Assembly: GCF_016786355.1 (NCBI RefSeq)
Contig: NZ_JADWYX010000062.1
Location: 1-52,121 of the forward strand
From: Frankia sp. AgB1.9
Lineage (GTDB): Bacteria > Actinomycetota > Actinomycetes > Frankiales > Frankiaceae
Reading direction: 5' to 3'
DNA: 52,121 nt
Within the stretch, counting starts at the first letter, position 1. The number at the start of each line of letters is the position of its first letter. The translations under genes and the position numbers were made by a program. The notes under the pieces were generated by a model. It worked only from the letters and a program-made list of their open reading frames with translations. It was not told where the DNA came from and made no database searches. Positions 22,725-31,640 of this stretch are shown here, one piece after another.

Positions 22725-24635
22725 ATGTTGCGCATGTCCTGGAGTACCTTCCGCGACCGGTGGCAGGTCTTCATCGGCGCGATCGTCACCGTCGCCCTCG
22801 GCGTCGCCCTCGTCCAGTCGTCGCTGCTCACCCTGATCTCGGCGGCGACCGCGAAGGTCCCCGCAGGCCTGCCGGCGGCGCAGGCCCAGACCGTGCGGGA
22901 CGGCTACACGGCCGCGGTCGCGCTGCTCGGCATGACGCTGGGCCTGGCGACGTTCGTCGCCGGTTTCATCGTCAGCTCGACGTTCGCGTTCACGGCCGTC
23001 CAGCGCCGGCGTGAGCTGGCCCTGCTGCGGCTGGTCGGCGCGAGCCCGCGGCAGCTTCGCCGGCTGCTGTTCGGCGAGGCACTGCTGCTGGGCCTCGTCG
23101 GCTCCGGGCTCGGCGTGCTGGCCGGACGTTCGCTGATACGCCTGCAGGACGCCATGCTGGCGCGTTTCGACCTGGTCCCGGACGGGTTCACCAGCGAGTG
23201 GCGGTCCTGGGTGATAGCCGTGTCGGTGGGCACGGGTGTCGTCGTGGCCGTCTGCGGGGTGTCTGTGGCGTCGGCGCGGGCGGCCCGGGTCCGGCCGTTG
23301 GAGGCGCTTCGCGAGTCGGGCGGCGACACCCGCCTCATGACCATCCCGCGGTGGGTGCTCGGCGGTGTCTTCCTGGCCGGCGGGATCGCGCTGCTCGTGC
23401 TCGTGCCGGCGGTCGGCGGCGACGCGGCCGTCGCGATGGCGCTCTGCTCGTCCATGGTGCTGGTGGTCGCCGTCGCCGCGTTCACCCCGCTGCTGGTCCC
23501 GGCGGCGAGCTGGTTGCCGCGGCTGTTCGCCGTCGGGCCGCTCGGCCAGCTGGCCCACGCGAACCTGCGCGCGGGCGCCCGGCGCAGCGCCGCAACGGCG
23601 GCCCCGGTCATCGTGTTGTTCGCGTTCGTCGTCGGCATGGCCGGTTCGCTCGACACGCTCGGCGCCGCGTCCCGGCAGGAGACGACCCGGGCCCTGCGCG
23701 CGGACCTGGTCGTGACGACCGACCGGGAGATGACGTCCCGGCTCGCGGCCGTCGACGGGGTCGCCGTGGTGTCCGAGGAGGTCCCGATCGCGTTCGACCT
23801 CGGCGCGCTCGACGACGGGAAGGTGGAGTACGACTCCGCCGACGCCCTCTCGGTGGACCCCGCCGCCTACGCCCGTACCCACCGGCTCGACCTGCGTTCC
23901 GGCGACCTCGCGGACCTGCGCGGCGACACCGTCGCCGTGGTCGGATCGCACTGGCGGGTCGGTGCCGTGCTACGGACCCGGTTCGCGGGGGAGTCGAGGA
24001 ACCTGCGGGTCGTGGCCCGGCTACCGGCCACCATCTCCGGCCCCGAGTTCCTGTTGCCCGCCGGCCGGGGTGTCGAGGCCTCGGCCCCGCGGCGCTACAC
24101 GATCCAGGTGACGCCGGGTGCCGATCGGTCCGCCGTCGCGGACCGGCTGCGCGGCGCCGGCCTCGGCGGCGGCGGCAAGGTCGACACCGCGGCCGGGTGG
24201 ATTCGGCACGACGCGGACGAGCAGCAGCGGATCAACGTCCAGATCATGGTGGCGCTCCTCGGGCTCGCCATGGTCTACACGGTCATCGCGATGATCAACG
24301 CGGTCGTCGTCGCGGCCTCCGGGCGCCGGGAGGAGTTCGCGACGGCGCGGGTGTCCGGCCTGACCCGCGGCCAGGTGGTGCGGATGGCGCTGTGGGAGGC
24401 GGCGGCCGTCGTCGTGATCGGCCTGGTCCTCGGCGGCCTGACCGCCAGCGCGACCGTGCTCAGTCTCATGACCGCCGTCCGTCACATGATCGGCGTGACG
24501 GTGCTGAGCGTGCCGTGGCCGCTGATCGCCGCCGTCGGGCTGGGATCCCTGGTGGTCGTCGGCCTGACGACCGCGCTGACCGCGCTGGCGGCGACCAGAA
24601 CGCCGGCGGTCCGCCTCACCGGCGCCCGCGAGTAG
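22725..24635 (+). CDS. FtsX-family ABC permease
   Basis: Membrane subunit of 636 aa, partner of the ATPase just upstream. It has an N-terminal helix (IGAIVTVALGVALVQSSLLTLI), then two FtsX domains. The first includes LGMTLGLATFVAGFIVSSTF and the coupling-type segment RRRELALLRLVGASPRQLRR; the second ends in VMVALLGLAMVYTVIAMINAVV and REEFATARVSGLTRGQVVRM. An extracytoplasmic region of about 190 residues lies between them. The two conserved RRE-x-A-x-x-R loops suggest one chain holds both permease halves. Start ATG 22725; AAAGG upstream is a modest ribosome-binding site. Confidence 0.92.
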   Translation: MLRMSWSTFRDRWQVFIGAIVTVALGVALVQSSLLTLISAATAKVPAGLPAAQAQTVRDGYTAAVALLGMTLGLATFVAGFIVSSTFAFTAVQRRRELALLRLVGASPRQLRRLLFGEALLLGLVGSGLGVLAGRSLIRLQDAMLARFDLVPDGFTSEWRSWVIAVSVGTGVVVAVCGVSVASARAARVRPLEALRESGGDTRLMTIPRWVLGGVFLAGGIALLVLVPAVGGDAAVAMALCSSMVLVVAVAAFTPLLVPAASWLPRLFAVGPLGQLAHANLRAGARRSAATAAPVIVLFAFVVGMAGSLDTLGAASRQETTRALRADLVVTTDREMTSRLAAVDGVAVVSEEVPIAFDLGALDDGKVEYDSADALSVDPAAYARTHRLDLRSGDLADLRGDTVAVVGSHWRVGAVLRTRFAGESRNLRVVARLPATISGPEFLLPAGRGVEASAPRRYTIQVTPGADRSAVADRLRGAGLGGGGKVDTAAGWIRHDADEQQRINVQIMVALLGLAMVYTVIAMINAVVVAASGRREEFATARVSGLTRGQVVRMALWEAAAVVVIGLVLGGLTASATVLSLMTAVRHMIGVTVLSVPWPLIAAVGLGSLVVVGLTTALTALAATRTPAVRLTGARE

Positions 24636-24720
24636 GCGCGCGGCCCGATGATGGCGGAGGTGACAGCCCTCCTCATCGACCGCCCGCGCGACTGCGTGGT
24701 CCCTACTGGAAGCCGAGGTC

Positions 24721-25182
24721 ATGCCGGACATCCGTTGGAAAGACGCCCCGCAGGAGCACGACTACCCGGCCGCCGCGGACTATCTCGCGCTGCTGGCGGC
24801 TCCCTCGCAGGTCGAGGCGCTGGTCAAGGCACTGCGCGTCGCGCCGGAACAGCGGTGGAAGGCCAAGGACATCCTGCGGGCCGCGCTGCTGCCACTGCTG
24901 CCGGCGGACAACCCCCATGTCGCGGCGGACCTCCAGAAGATCCGCAAGGGGAAGCAGCTGTCGCCGGTGCTGCTCATCCGCGGCGACCTGTTCGCCGGCC
25001 TGCCGATGACGATCGCCGACGGTTACCACCGGGTGTGCGCGGTCTACCACACGGACGAGAACACCGACATCCCGTGCCGGATCGCCGCCCTCGGTGGCGG
25101 CCCTCCGGGGGCCGCGATCAGGCCGGTCGTGGCCAGCACCGCCGGGCGCGGCAGTCGCCGGTCGACCGCACCGAACGCGTAG
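24721..25182 (+). CDS. conserved hypothetical with ParB/Srx-like DGYHR motif
   Basis: A 153-aa soluble protein. The middle (KIRKGKQLSPVLLI, then LPMTIADGYHRVCAVYH) resembles the ParB/sulfiredoxin fold, where GxHR binds nucleotide or phosphate. The N-terminal half is helical with an LALLAAP and QRWKAKDILRAALLPLLP pattern. The C-terminal 30 residues are low complexity. I cannot assign a reaction: it could be a nucleotide-binding or nuclease-like protein, or a structural relative with no catalysis. It starts at the ATG 24721 after AAGCCGAGGTC, which has a weak GAGG. It converges on the TetR gene with only 17 bp between stops. Confidence 0.75.
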   Translation: MPDIRWKDAPQEHDYPAAADYLALLAAPSQVEALVKALRVAPEQRWKAKDILRAALLPLLPADNPHVAADLQKIRKGKQLSPVLLIRGDLFAGLPMTIADGYHRVCAVYHTDENTDIPCRIAALGGGPPGAAIRPVVASTAGRGSRRSTAPNA

Positions 25183-25199
25183 ACCTTCGCTGACGGAGG

Positions 25200-25850
25200 T
25201 CAGACCGCGTCGGCCGCGTCGCCGTCCTGGGGGTAGAGCACCGAGGTGAGCAGGGCCGTCTCGGCGGCGCGCCAGCGGCTGCGGTCGTTCTCGTCGGCGA
25301 AGTCCAGGTGCAGGGCGTGTTCGAGATACGGCCGCAGCAGGACCGGGGCGAACCCCAGCAGGGCCAGCATCGCGGCCGTGACGCGCAGGTCGGCGGACGG
25401 GCTCGCGATGCCGAGTGACTCGCGCTGGCTCAGCCCGGCCGCCGAGGCGTCGACGGCCCGGGCGAACCAGGCCAGGCCGTCTTCGGTGCCGTCGAGGAGC
25501 ATCCGGCGCAGGTAGGCCCCGAGCAGCGGCGTCTCGGTGGTCATCCGCTCGAACCGAAGCTGGCGGCGCCGGTGCGCCTCGGCCGGGCTCGCCTGGGCGT
25601 CGGCGTCCCGGGAGACGTCGCCGAGGACGTCGGTCACCCAGGTCGTGACCTCGTCGACGACGCCCTGCTTCGAGCCGAAGTGGTGCAGGACGAGACTGGG
25701 GGAGACGTCGGCTCGCCGGGCGATCGCGCGCACCGTCGTCGCGTCGACACCGTGCTGCGCGATCAGCGCGAACGCCGCGTTGCGGATGCGCGCCCTGGCG
25801 GTGAGGTCGTCCGGCCGGACCGGCGGGTGTTCCTTGGTTTCGCGCTCCAC
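25200..25850 (-). CDS. TetR-family transcriptional regulator
   Basis: Repressor-type protein of 216 aa. Helix-turn-helix: RIRNAAFALIAQHGVDATTV then RAIARRADVSPSLVLHHFG, followed by SKQGVVDEV. The ligand domain is helical. It is transcribed away from the DapB-like/PanC-like operon, and the perfect dyad at 25925-25946 lies in the spacer between them, 75 bp before its own ATG. It is therefore the best candidate to control the 26-30 kb operon and itself. Its ligand is unknown. Confidence 0.93.
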   Translation of the reverse strand: MERETKEHPPVRPDDLTARARIRNAAFALIAQHGVDATTVRAIARRADVSPSLVLHHFGSKQGVVDEVTTWVTDVLGDVSRDADAQASPAEAHRRRQLRFERMTTETPLLGAYLRRMLLDGTEDGLAWFARAVDASAAGLSQRESLGIASPSADLRVTAAMLALLGFAPVLLRPYLEHALHLDFADENDRSRWRAAETALLTSVLYPQDGDAADAV

Positions 25851-25924
25851 GCGGCCGCCCTCTCGTTGGTTTCGTCGCGTCCGCCCGTGTCCGCACGCGT
25901 CCGCCGCAGCCTCACGGCTGCACG

Positions 25925-25946
25925 AGCGTTCAGCTTACTGAACGCT
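25925..25946. promoter_or_regulatory. operator dyad between TetR gene and catabolic operon
   Basis: AGCGTTCA-GCTTAC-TGAACGCT is a perfect 8-bp dyad with a 6-bp spacer, the size of a TetR-family operator. It lies between divergent genes (minus TetR ATG at 25850, plus operon ATG at 26053). Confidence 0.7.
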
Positions 25947-26000
25947 GATTGACCTGGTCGGGAGGCGTGGTGACGATGAGCCGGCCGCGCACCACCGGCA

Positions 26001-26045
26001 CTGGGACGCAGAGCGCTGGGACGCGGAGAACTGGGACGCGGAGAG
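26001..26045 (+). repeat. 15-bp tandem repeat in a 5' leader
   Basis: Three copies of CTGGGACGC(A/G)GAG(A/C)(A/G) run up to the ribosome-binding site of the DapB-like gene. Each holds a purine-rich GGAG-like core, so the array may offer several weak ribosome docking sites. Confidence 0.6.
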
Positions 26046-26052
26046 GAGCGAG

Positions 26053-27132
26053 ATGGGCATTCGGGTTGTCGTCTGTTACACCGGCGGCGTCGGGTCGCAG
26101 GCCTTACGGCTGCTGGCGGCCGAACCGGGCATGGAGATCGTCGGTGTCCTCGTCCACCATGAGGAGAAGGACGGCCGCGACGTCGGCGAGCTGGTCGGGA
26201 TCGGGCCGATCGGGCTGGCCGCGACGCGCGACGTCGACGCGCTGGTCGCGCTGCGCGCGGACTGCATGCTGTGGCACGGGCTGACCTGGGAGCCGGCGGT
26301 CATCGCCCGGTTCCTGGCCGCGGGCACGAACGTCTACTCGAGCATGGGCGGCTGGTGGCCGGCGTTCATACCCGCCGATCAGGAGACGCTCGCCGCCGCG
26401 TGCGCCGAGGGCGGCTCGACGTTCCTCGCCGGCGGCAACATTCCCGGGCTGGTCAGCGACGTGCTGCCGCTGTTCGTCTCCGGCTACGCCGGCCAGGTCG
26501 AGAAGATCCGTTGCTGGCAGAGCGACTACGTGCCGCACTACCCGGCCGCCCAGCAGCTCCAGGGGGCACTCGGCATGGGTCTGCCCGTGCCGGAGGACCA
26601 GTCGCCCACTGAAGCCGACCAGGGCTGGATCTGGGGCATCCGTCAGTCCGCGGAGATCGTTGCCGCCGGTCTCGGGTTCGAGCTGGTCGACGTGAAGGTG
26701 ACCAAGAAGGAGTACGCCGCCGCGCTCCAGGACACCGTGCTGCATCCGAGCGGCCTGGACGTCAGGAAGGGCACGATCGCCGGCGCCCGGTGGACGTTCA
26801 CCGCCTACACCGGCGCGGATGGCGACGTGCCGTTCTACGAGGTCGTCAACGAGCAGACGGTCGGGCTGGGCCTGGCGCCCGGCTGGCGCGTCAGCGAGGA
26901 CGAGCCCAACTGGAAGGTCGAGATCACCGGGGTCCCGACCATCACCTGCGTGTTCGACCTGGCCTTCGACCCGGACCTCGAACCGGTCTCCGCGCTGAAC
27001 GCCGCCCGCGCGGTCAACGCCATCCCGATTCTCGTCGCCGCCGAGCCGGGAACGAAGACGGTGCTCGACCTGCCGGCGCCGCGGGCCGCCACCCTCGCCG
27101 CCCGGGCGAAGCCGGCGGCGGGGCGGCCGTGA
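26053..27132 (+). CDS. DapB-like NAD(P)-binding reductase
   Basis: A 359-aa protein with an N-terminal Rossmann fold: VVVCYTGGVGSQALRLLA, the dihydrodipicolinate reductase-like opening, then EIVGVLVHHEEKDG and a DVDALVALRADCMLW segment. The middle contains GNIPGLVSDVLP, where DapB relatives such as 2,4-diaminopentanoate dehydrogenase have their substrate region. It lacks the full DapB catalytic E-x-H-H signature that I can recognise, so it is probably a family member with a different oxo- or amino-acid substrate. ATG 26053 follows GAGAGGAG. Its TGA overlaps the GTG of the PanC-like gene (GTGA), so they are translated together. Confidence 0.8.
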   Translation: MGIRVVVCYTGGVGSQALRLLAAEPGMEIVGVLVHHEEKDGRDVGELVGIGPIGLAATRDVDALVALRADCMLWHGLTWEPAVIARFLAAGTNVYSSMGGWWPAFIPADQETLAAACAEGGSTFLAGGNIPGLVSDVLPLFVSGYAGQVEKIRCWQSDYVPHYPAAQQLQGALGMGLPVPEDQSPTEADQGWIWGIRQSAEIVAAGLGFELVDVKVTKKEYAAALQDTVLHPSGLDVRKGTIAGARWTFTAYTGADGDVPFYEVVNEQTVGLGLAPGWRVSEDEPNWKVEITGVPTITCVFDLAFDPDLEPVSALNAARAVNAIPILVAAEPGTKTVLDLPAPRAATLAARAKPAAGRP

Positions 27133-28073
27133 GCGCGTCCACCGGCGCCGCCGCGATGCGGACGCTGGAAAGCTTTCGGGAGACGCGGGCGGTGCTGGAC
27201 GCCCACCGGGCCGCCGGCCGGACGGTCGGCATGGTCGGCACCAGTGGCGCCATTCACGAGGGCCATCTTTCCCTGGTGGAACGGGCCCGGCGCGAGAACG
27301 ACGTGGTGGCCCTCTTCTACGCGGGAGTCATGAGCGTCGACGCGGCACCGGCCTCGGTCCAGATCTACGAACGCGACGTCGACCGGGACACCGAGCTGCT
27401 GGCGGCCGCCGGGGTCGACCTCTTCTATGTGATGCGGCGCGACGACCTGTACGCGCGGCCACCGGTGACGTTCCTGGCTCAGCCGGAGCTGGTGCCGGAC
27501 CTGCCCGGGCTGCTGGCGCCCGACCACGCGGGTGTCCTCGCCACGATGGTCTTCAGCATGTTGAACATCGCCGGTCCGTGTACGAACTATTCGGGCGAGA
27601 AGGACTGGCAGCAGCTCGTCCTCTTCAAACGGGCGGCCGAGGATTTGCTCTCGCCGTGCACCGTCGTCGGCTGCCCGACGGTGCGTGAGCCGGACGGCGT
27701 CGCGAAGTCGAGCCGCAACGTCCGGCTGACGCCGTCACACCGTGCCGCCGCCCCGGTCATCTACCGTGCGCTCACCGAGGCCGTCGAGCTGGTGAACGCG
27801 GGGGAGCGCGCCGCGAAGGTGGTCACCAGCCGGATCGCGGACCAGATCGCCGCCGTCGCGTCGGTGGACTACGTACACGCCGTCGAGGCCGACACGTTGC
27901 GCCCACTCGACGTGCTCGACGGCGAAGTCCGGCTGCTCGTCTCGGCGACGTTCGGCGACACCCCGCTGGTCGACAACATCGGTATCACCGTCCCCCGTCA
28001 GGCCGCCGCTGTTCCGGCAGGCGAGGGCGGCACGGTCGCGGCCGGGAATGACACGGAGGAAACGGCGCCATGA
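27129..28073 (+). CDS. PanC-like ATP-dependent amide ligase, divergent
   Basis: A 314-aa relative of pantoate-beta-alanine ligase, which makes an acyl-adenylate and then an amide. Nucleotide-binding signatures remain: TSGAIHEGHLSL (HEGH 43-46), GEKDWQQL (156-163) and KSSRN (193-197). The pantoate-binding segments do not: canonical FVNPxQF is here FYAGVMSV, and the RPGHFxGV loop is LAPDHAGV. True PanC normally lies with panB/panD, absent here. I infer a ligase that joins another carboxylate and amine. Start GTG 27129 overlaps the previous stop, and its own stop overlaps the SDR start (ATGA), placing it mid-operon. Confidence 0.82.
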   Translation: MSASTGAAAMRTLESFRETRAVLDAHRAAGRTVGMVGTSGAIHEGHLSLVERARRENDVVALFYAGVMSVDAAPASVQIYERDVDRDTELLAAAGVDLFYVMRRDDLYARPPVTFLAQPELVPDLPGLLAPDHAGVLATMVFSMLNIAGPCTNYSGEKDWQQLVLFKRAAEDLLSPCTVVGCPTVREPDGVAKSSRNVRLTPSHRAAAPVIYRALTEAVELVNAGERAAKVVTSRIADQIAAVASVDYVHAVEADTLRPLDVLDGEVRLLVSATFGDTPLVDNIGITVPRQAAAVPAGEGGTVAAGNDTEETAP

Positions 28074-28891
28074 GGCTTCAGGGAAAGGTCGCGCTGGTCA
28101 CCGGCGGGACCGCGGGAATCGGCGCCGGGATCGTGAGGATGTTCGCCGAGCAGGGCGCGGCGGTCGCCTTCACGGGCCGCAACGACGTCCGCGGTGAGGA
28201 GCTCGCGACGACGTTGCGCGCCGACGGCCACGCCGTCACCTACGTCCACGCGGACAGCTCGATCGAGCAGGACGTCGCCCGCGCGGTCACGACGGCGGTC
28301 GAGACCTACGGGCCGATCACTGCCCTCGTCAACAGCGCGGCCGCCACCGACGTGACGGCGAGCGGCCGCGACAACCACGTCGACGAGATCAACACGGAGG
28401 ACTGGGACTACATCGTTCGCACCGCGCTCAACGGCACGATGTGGGCCTGCAAGTACGCCGTGCCGCACCTGCGGGCCGCGGGCGGCGGCTCGATCGTCAA
28501 CATCTCGGCGTCGTCCAGCCTGCGCTCGCTGCGGTCCCGGCCCGCCTACCAGGCGGCGAAGGGCGGCGTGAACGTGCTGACCCGCCAGCTCGCCGCCGAC
28601 TACGGTGCCGACGACATCCGCGCCAACGCGATCATCGTCGGCTTCATCTACACCGGTGAGGAGGGCATGCGCAATCTGCTCGCGGACCCCGAGTACATGC
28701 AGGTCATCCGCGGCATGCTGGTGCTCCCGCGCCTGGGCGAGCCGGCCGACATCGCCGCCGCCGCGGTCTATCTGGCCTCCGACGAGTCCAAATACGTGAC
28801 GGGTACCCAGATCACCGTCGACGGTGGAGCCACCGGCTTCCAGCCCACGTTGCCCCGCTTCAACCTCAAGCCGTCCGCCAGCGACCGCTGA
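28070..28891 (+). CDS. SDR-family oxidoreductase
   Basis: Classical short-chain dehydrogenase/reductase of 273 aa. NAD(P) site TGGTAGIG (residues 11-18), NSAA in place of NNAG, catalytic Ser in SIVNISASSS, and Tyr/Lys in YQAAK. The C-terminal VDGG block (ITVDGGAT) is present. It oxidises or reduces a hydroxyl/keto group on an unknown substrate. ATG 28070 overlaps the PanC-like stop by 4 bp. It is third in the operon, followed after 22 bp by an aldehyde dehydrogenase, so it may supply or consume a carbonyl intermediate in the same route. Confidence 0.93.
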   Translation: MRLQGKVALVTGGTAGIGAGIVRMFAEQGAAVAFTGRNDVRGEELATTLRADGHAVTYVHADSSIEQDVARAVTTAVETYGPITALVNSAAATDVTASGRDNHVDEINTEDWDYIVRTALNGTMWACKYAVPHLRAAGGGSIVNISASSSLRSLRSRPAYQAAKGGVNVLTRQLAADYGADDIRANAIIVGFIYTGEEGMRNLLADPEYMQVIRGMLVLPRLGEPADIAAAAVYLASDESKYVTGTQITVDGGATGFQPTLPRFNLKPSASDR

Positions 28892-28913
28892 CCAGCACCG
28901 TCGAGGAGCACCC

Positions 28914-30404
28914 ATGTCGACACCCGTGATCACTCCCTCCGGCCTGTTCGTCGAGGAGCGCCTGCTCATCGGCGGCGAGCTGCGCCCGGCGTCCGGCGGC
29001 CGGACCTACGAGAACATCAACCCGGCGACCGAGGAGGTCATCGGGGTCGCGGCCGACGCGACGGCCGAGGACATGCGCGCGGCGATCGCCGCCGCTCGGA
29101 CCGCGTTCGACGAGAGCGCCTGGGCGACCGACGTGGAACTGCGGGTCCGCTGCTTACGCCAGTTGCACGCCGCGTTGTTACGGCACGAGCCCGAGCTGCG
29201 CGAGACGATCCGCGCGGAGGTCGGCGCGACGAACGTCAGCCTGGATGTGCCGCTGTTCGCCCGCGCCCTGGACAACATCACCTATGCCGCGGACCTCGCC
29301 GAGCGCTACGAGTTCGTCCGGGACCTGGGCGTCGGCGAGTCGATGGGCCGGATGAGCCGCCGGCGCCTCTATCGCGAACCCGTCGGCGTGGTCGCGGCGA
29401 TCACGCCGTGGAACGCCCCGATGCAGGTCAACCTGGCGAAGGCGGCGTTCGCGCTGGCCGCCGGGTGCACGGTCATCCTCAAGCCCGCCCCGGACACGCC
29501 CTGGAACGCCACCGCGCTGGGCCGCCTCGCGGTCGAGGAGACCGACCTCCCCCCGGGCGTGTTCAACGTCGTGCCCACGTCCGACAACGCCGTCGCCCAG
29601 ATCCTGGCCGAGGACCCCCGCGTCGACCTGATCAGCTTCACCGGCTCGACGGGGGTCGGCCGGCATCTGATGTCCGTCGCCGCGAACACGGTCAAGAAGG
29701 TCTTCCTGGAGCTCGGCGGCAAGTCGGCCTGGATCCAGTGCGACGACGCCGACGTCGACACGAACGCGCTGATGATCGCCTACCAGTCGCTGTCGCAGGC
29801 CGGGCAGGGATGCTCGATCAACACCCGGCTGCTGGTCCAGCGTTCCCGCTACGAGGAGATGATCGCCAAGGTCGCGGACGCGTTCCGCTCCATCCCCTAT
29901 GGCGACCCGGCCGACCCGAGCACCTACATGGGCCCGCTGATCAACGCGAAGCAGCGCAGCCGGGTGCTCGACTACATCGAGATCGGCAAGGCCGAGGGCG
30001 CCCGCCTCGTCCTGGGCGGCGGCGCGCCCGCCCACCTGGAACGCGGCTACTACGTCGAGCCGACGATCTTCGCCGACGTCGACCCGGCCTCCCGGATCGC
30101 CCAGGAGGAGATCTTCGGGCCGGTGCTGGTCGTCATCCCGTTCGACACCGACGCCGACGCGATCCGGATCGCCAACTCGACCATCTTCGGCCTCGCCGGC
30201 ACGGTCGAGAGCGCGGACCCGGCCCGGGCCCGCGCCATCGCGGAGAAGATCCGGTCGGGCGTCGTGAACGTCAACGGCGGCATGTACTTCAGCTGCGAGG
30301 TGCCTTTCGGCGGCTACAAGCAGAGCGGCGTCGGCCGCGAGATGGGCACCCTCGGCTTCGAGGAGTACACGGAAGTGAAGATCATCAGCGAGGGCATCGC
30401 CTAG
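28914..30404 (+). CDS. aldehyde dehydrogenase family protein
   Basis: NAD(P)-dependent aldehyde dehydrogenase of 496 aa, normal length. Motifs: PWNAPM (165-170), KPAPDTP in the cofactor site, FTGSTGVG (242-249), general base Glu266 in LELGGKS, and nucleophile Cys300 in GQGCSINTR. QEEIFGPVL and FGGYKQSGVGRE close the fold. ATG 28914 follows GAGGAGCAC. It converts an aldehyde to a carboxylate, probably a late step in the local pathway. A 120-bp spacer with a strong palindrome follows, so the operon beginning at 26053 may end here. Confidence 0.95.
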   Translation: MSTPVITPSGLFVEERLLIGGELRPASGGRTYENINPATEEVIGVAADATAEDMRAAIAAARTAFDESAWATDVELRVRCLRQLHAALLRHEPELRETIRAEVGATNVSLDVPLFARALDNITYAADLAERYEFVRDLGVGESMGRMSRRRLYREPVGVVAAITPWNAPMQVNLAKAAFALAAGCTVILKPAPDTPWNATALGRLAVEETDLPPGVFNVVPTSDNAVAQILAEDPRVDLISFTGSTGVGRHLMSVAANTVKKVFLELGGKSAWIQCDDADVDTNALMIAYQSLSQAGQGCSINTRLLVQRSRYEEMIAKVADAFRSIPYGDPADPSTYMGPLINAKQRSRVLDYIEIGKAEGARLVLGGGAPAHLERGYYVEPTIFADVDPASRIAQEEIFGPVLVVIPFDTDADAIRIANSTIFGLAGTVESADPARARAIAEKIRSGVVNVNGGMYFSCEVPFGGYKQSGVGREMGTLGFEEYTEVKIISEGIA

Positions 30405-30462
30405 CGCCGGCCGGCGCGGCGGGACCTCGGGCGGTTCCCTCACGGCCGCCCTGGACGAACAG

Positions 30463-30503
30463 TTTGTACGAACGTATGGCGCGATGCTATACGTTCGTAC
30501 AAA
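30463..30503. promoter_or_regulatory. perfect 15-bp operator palindrome before P450
   Basis: TTTGTACGAACGTAT (30463-30477) and ATACGTTCGTACAAA (30489-30503) match exactly across an 11-bp spacer. Each arm itself holds TACG-AA/TT-CGTA, so two stacked dyads are possible. It is 24 bp before the GTG of the cytochrome P450 gene. One of the nearby TetR proteins is the likely binder. Confidence 0.75.
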
Positions 30504-30526
30504 GATGTCCAGGGGAGGCCAGCCAC

Positions 30527-31640
30527 GTGGGCGCAGGCGATCGGTACTACGACCCGTACGACGTCGAGATCGACAGGGACCCGTACCCCGTCTACCGGCG
30601 GCTGCGCGACGAGGCGCCGCTGTACCGCAACGAGCGCCTCGACTTCTGGGGGCTCAGCCGCTACGACGACGTCGTCACGGCGCTCAAGGACCTCACGCGT
30701 CTGACCTCGACGAAGGGCGACATCCTGGAAGTGGTCCAGGCCGCTCCGGTGATGCCGCCGGGGATCTTCATCAACGAGGACCCGCCGCTGCACACCATCC
30801 ACCGTGCCCTGGTCTCCCGGATGTTCACCCCCAGGAAGATCAGGGCGCTGGAGGAAAAGATCCGGGCATTCTGCGCCGCGTGTCTGGACCCGCTGGTCGG
30901 CGCCGGCCGGTTCGATTTCGTCCTCGACCTCGGCGCCGAGCTGCCGATGCGCACCATCGGCCTGCTGTTCGGCATTCCGGACGCGGAGCAGCCGTCGCTG
31001 CGCTCGACCGCCCAGCGGGCCCTGCGCAACGAGCCCGGCAAACCGCTGCCGGTCACCAGGGAGAAGTACTTCGGCGGTGGGAACTACGCCGAGTACGTCG
31101 ACTGGCGGGCGAAGAACCCGTCGGACGACATCATCACCGAGCTGCTGACGCTGGAGTTCACCGACGACTCTGGCAAGGTCCGCCGGCTGACCCGCCAGGA
31201 GGTCCAGATCTTCGTCGGAGTGATCGCGGGTGCCGGCGTCGAGACCACCAGCCGTCTTTTCGGCTGGATGGGAAAGCTGCTCGCGGAGAATCCCGACCAG
31301 CGTCGTGAGCTGGTCGCGGACCCGAGGCTCATCCCGCGGGCGGTCGAGGAGTTGCTGCGCATCGAGCCGCCCGGCCCGCATGTGGCCCGTTCCGTGACCG
31401 AGGACGTCGAGTACCACGGGCGGACGGTGCCGGCCGGCAGCGCGCTGCTGCTCATGCTGGCGTCGGCCAACCACGACGAGCGGGTGTTCCCCGACCCAGA
31501 CCGGTTCGACATCCACCGCGACTTCAGCCAGCTGGTGACCTTCGGCCATGGGGCGCATTTCTGTCTGGGCGCCAGTCTCGCCCGCCTCGAAGGGCGCGTC
31601 GCTCTCGAAGAAGTGCTCAGACGTTTCCCGACCTGGGGGG
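30527..31640 (+). CDS. cytochrome P450, C-terminus lost at junction with SDR
   Basis: Soluble bacterial P450. I-helix AGVETT (236-241), ExxR in EELLR (ELLR 275-278), and heme motif FGHGAHFCLG with Cys346. GTG 30527 follows GGGGAGG by 8-9 nt. After RRFPTW (residue 370) the expected last 25-35 residues are missing. The frame runs directly into DNA encoding an SDR in another frame, staying open with meaningless sequence to 32419. A deletion or misassembly at about 31637-31641 explains this. The heme core is intact, but the lost tail would remove a strand pair, so activity is doubtful. It would hydroxylate a small hydrophobic substrate, perhaps a terpenoid ketone. Confidence 0.85.
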
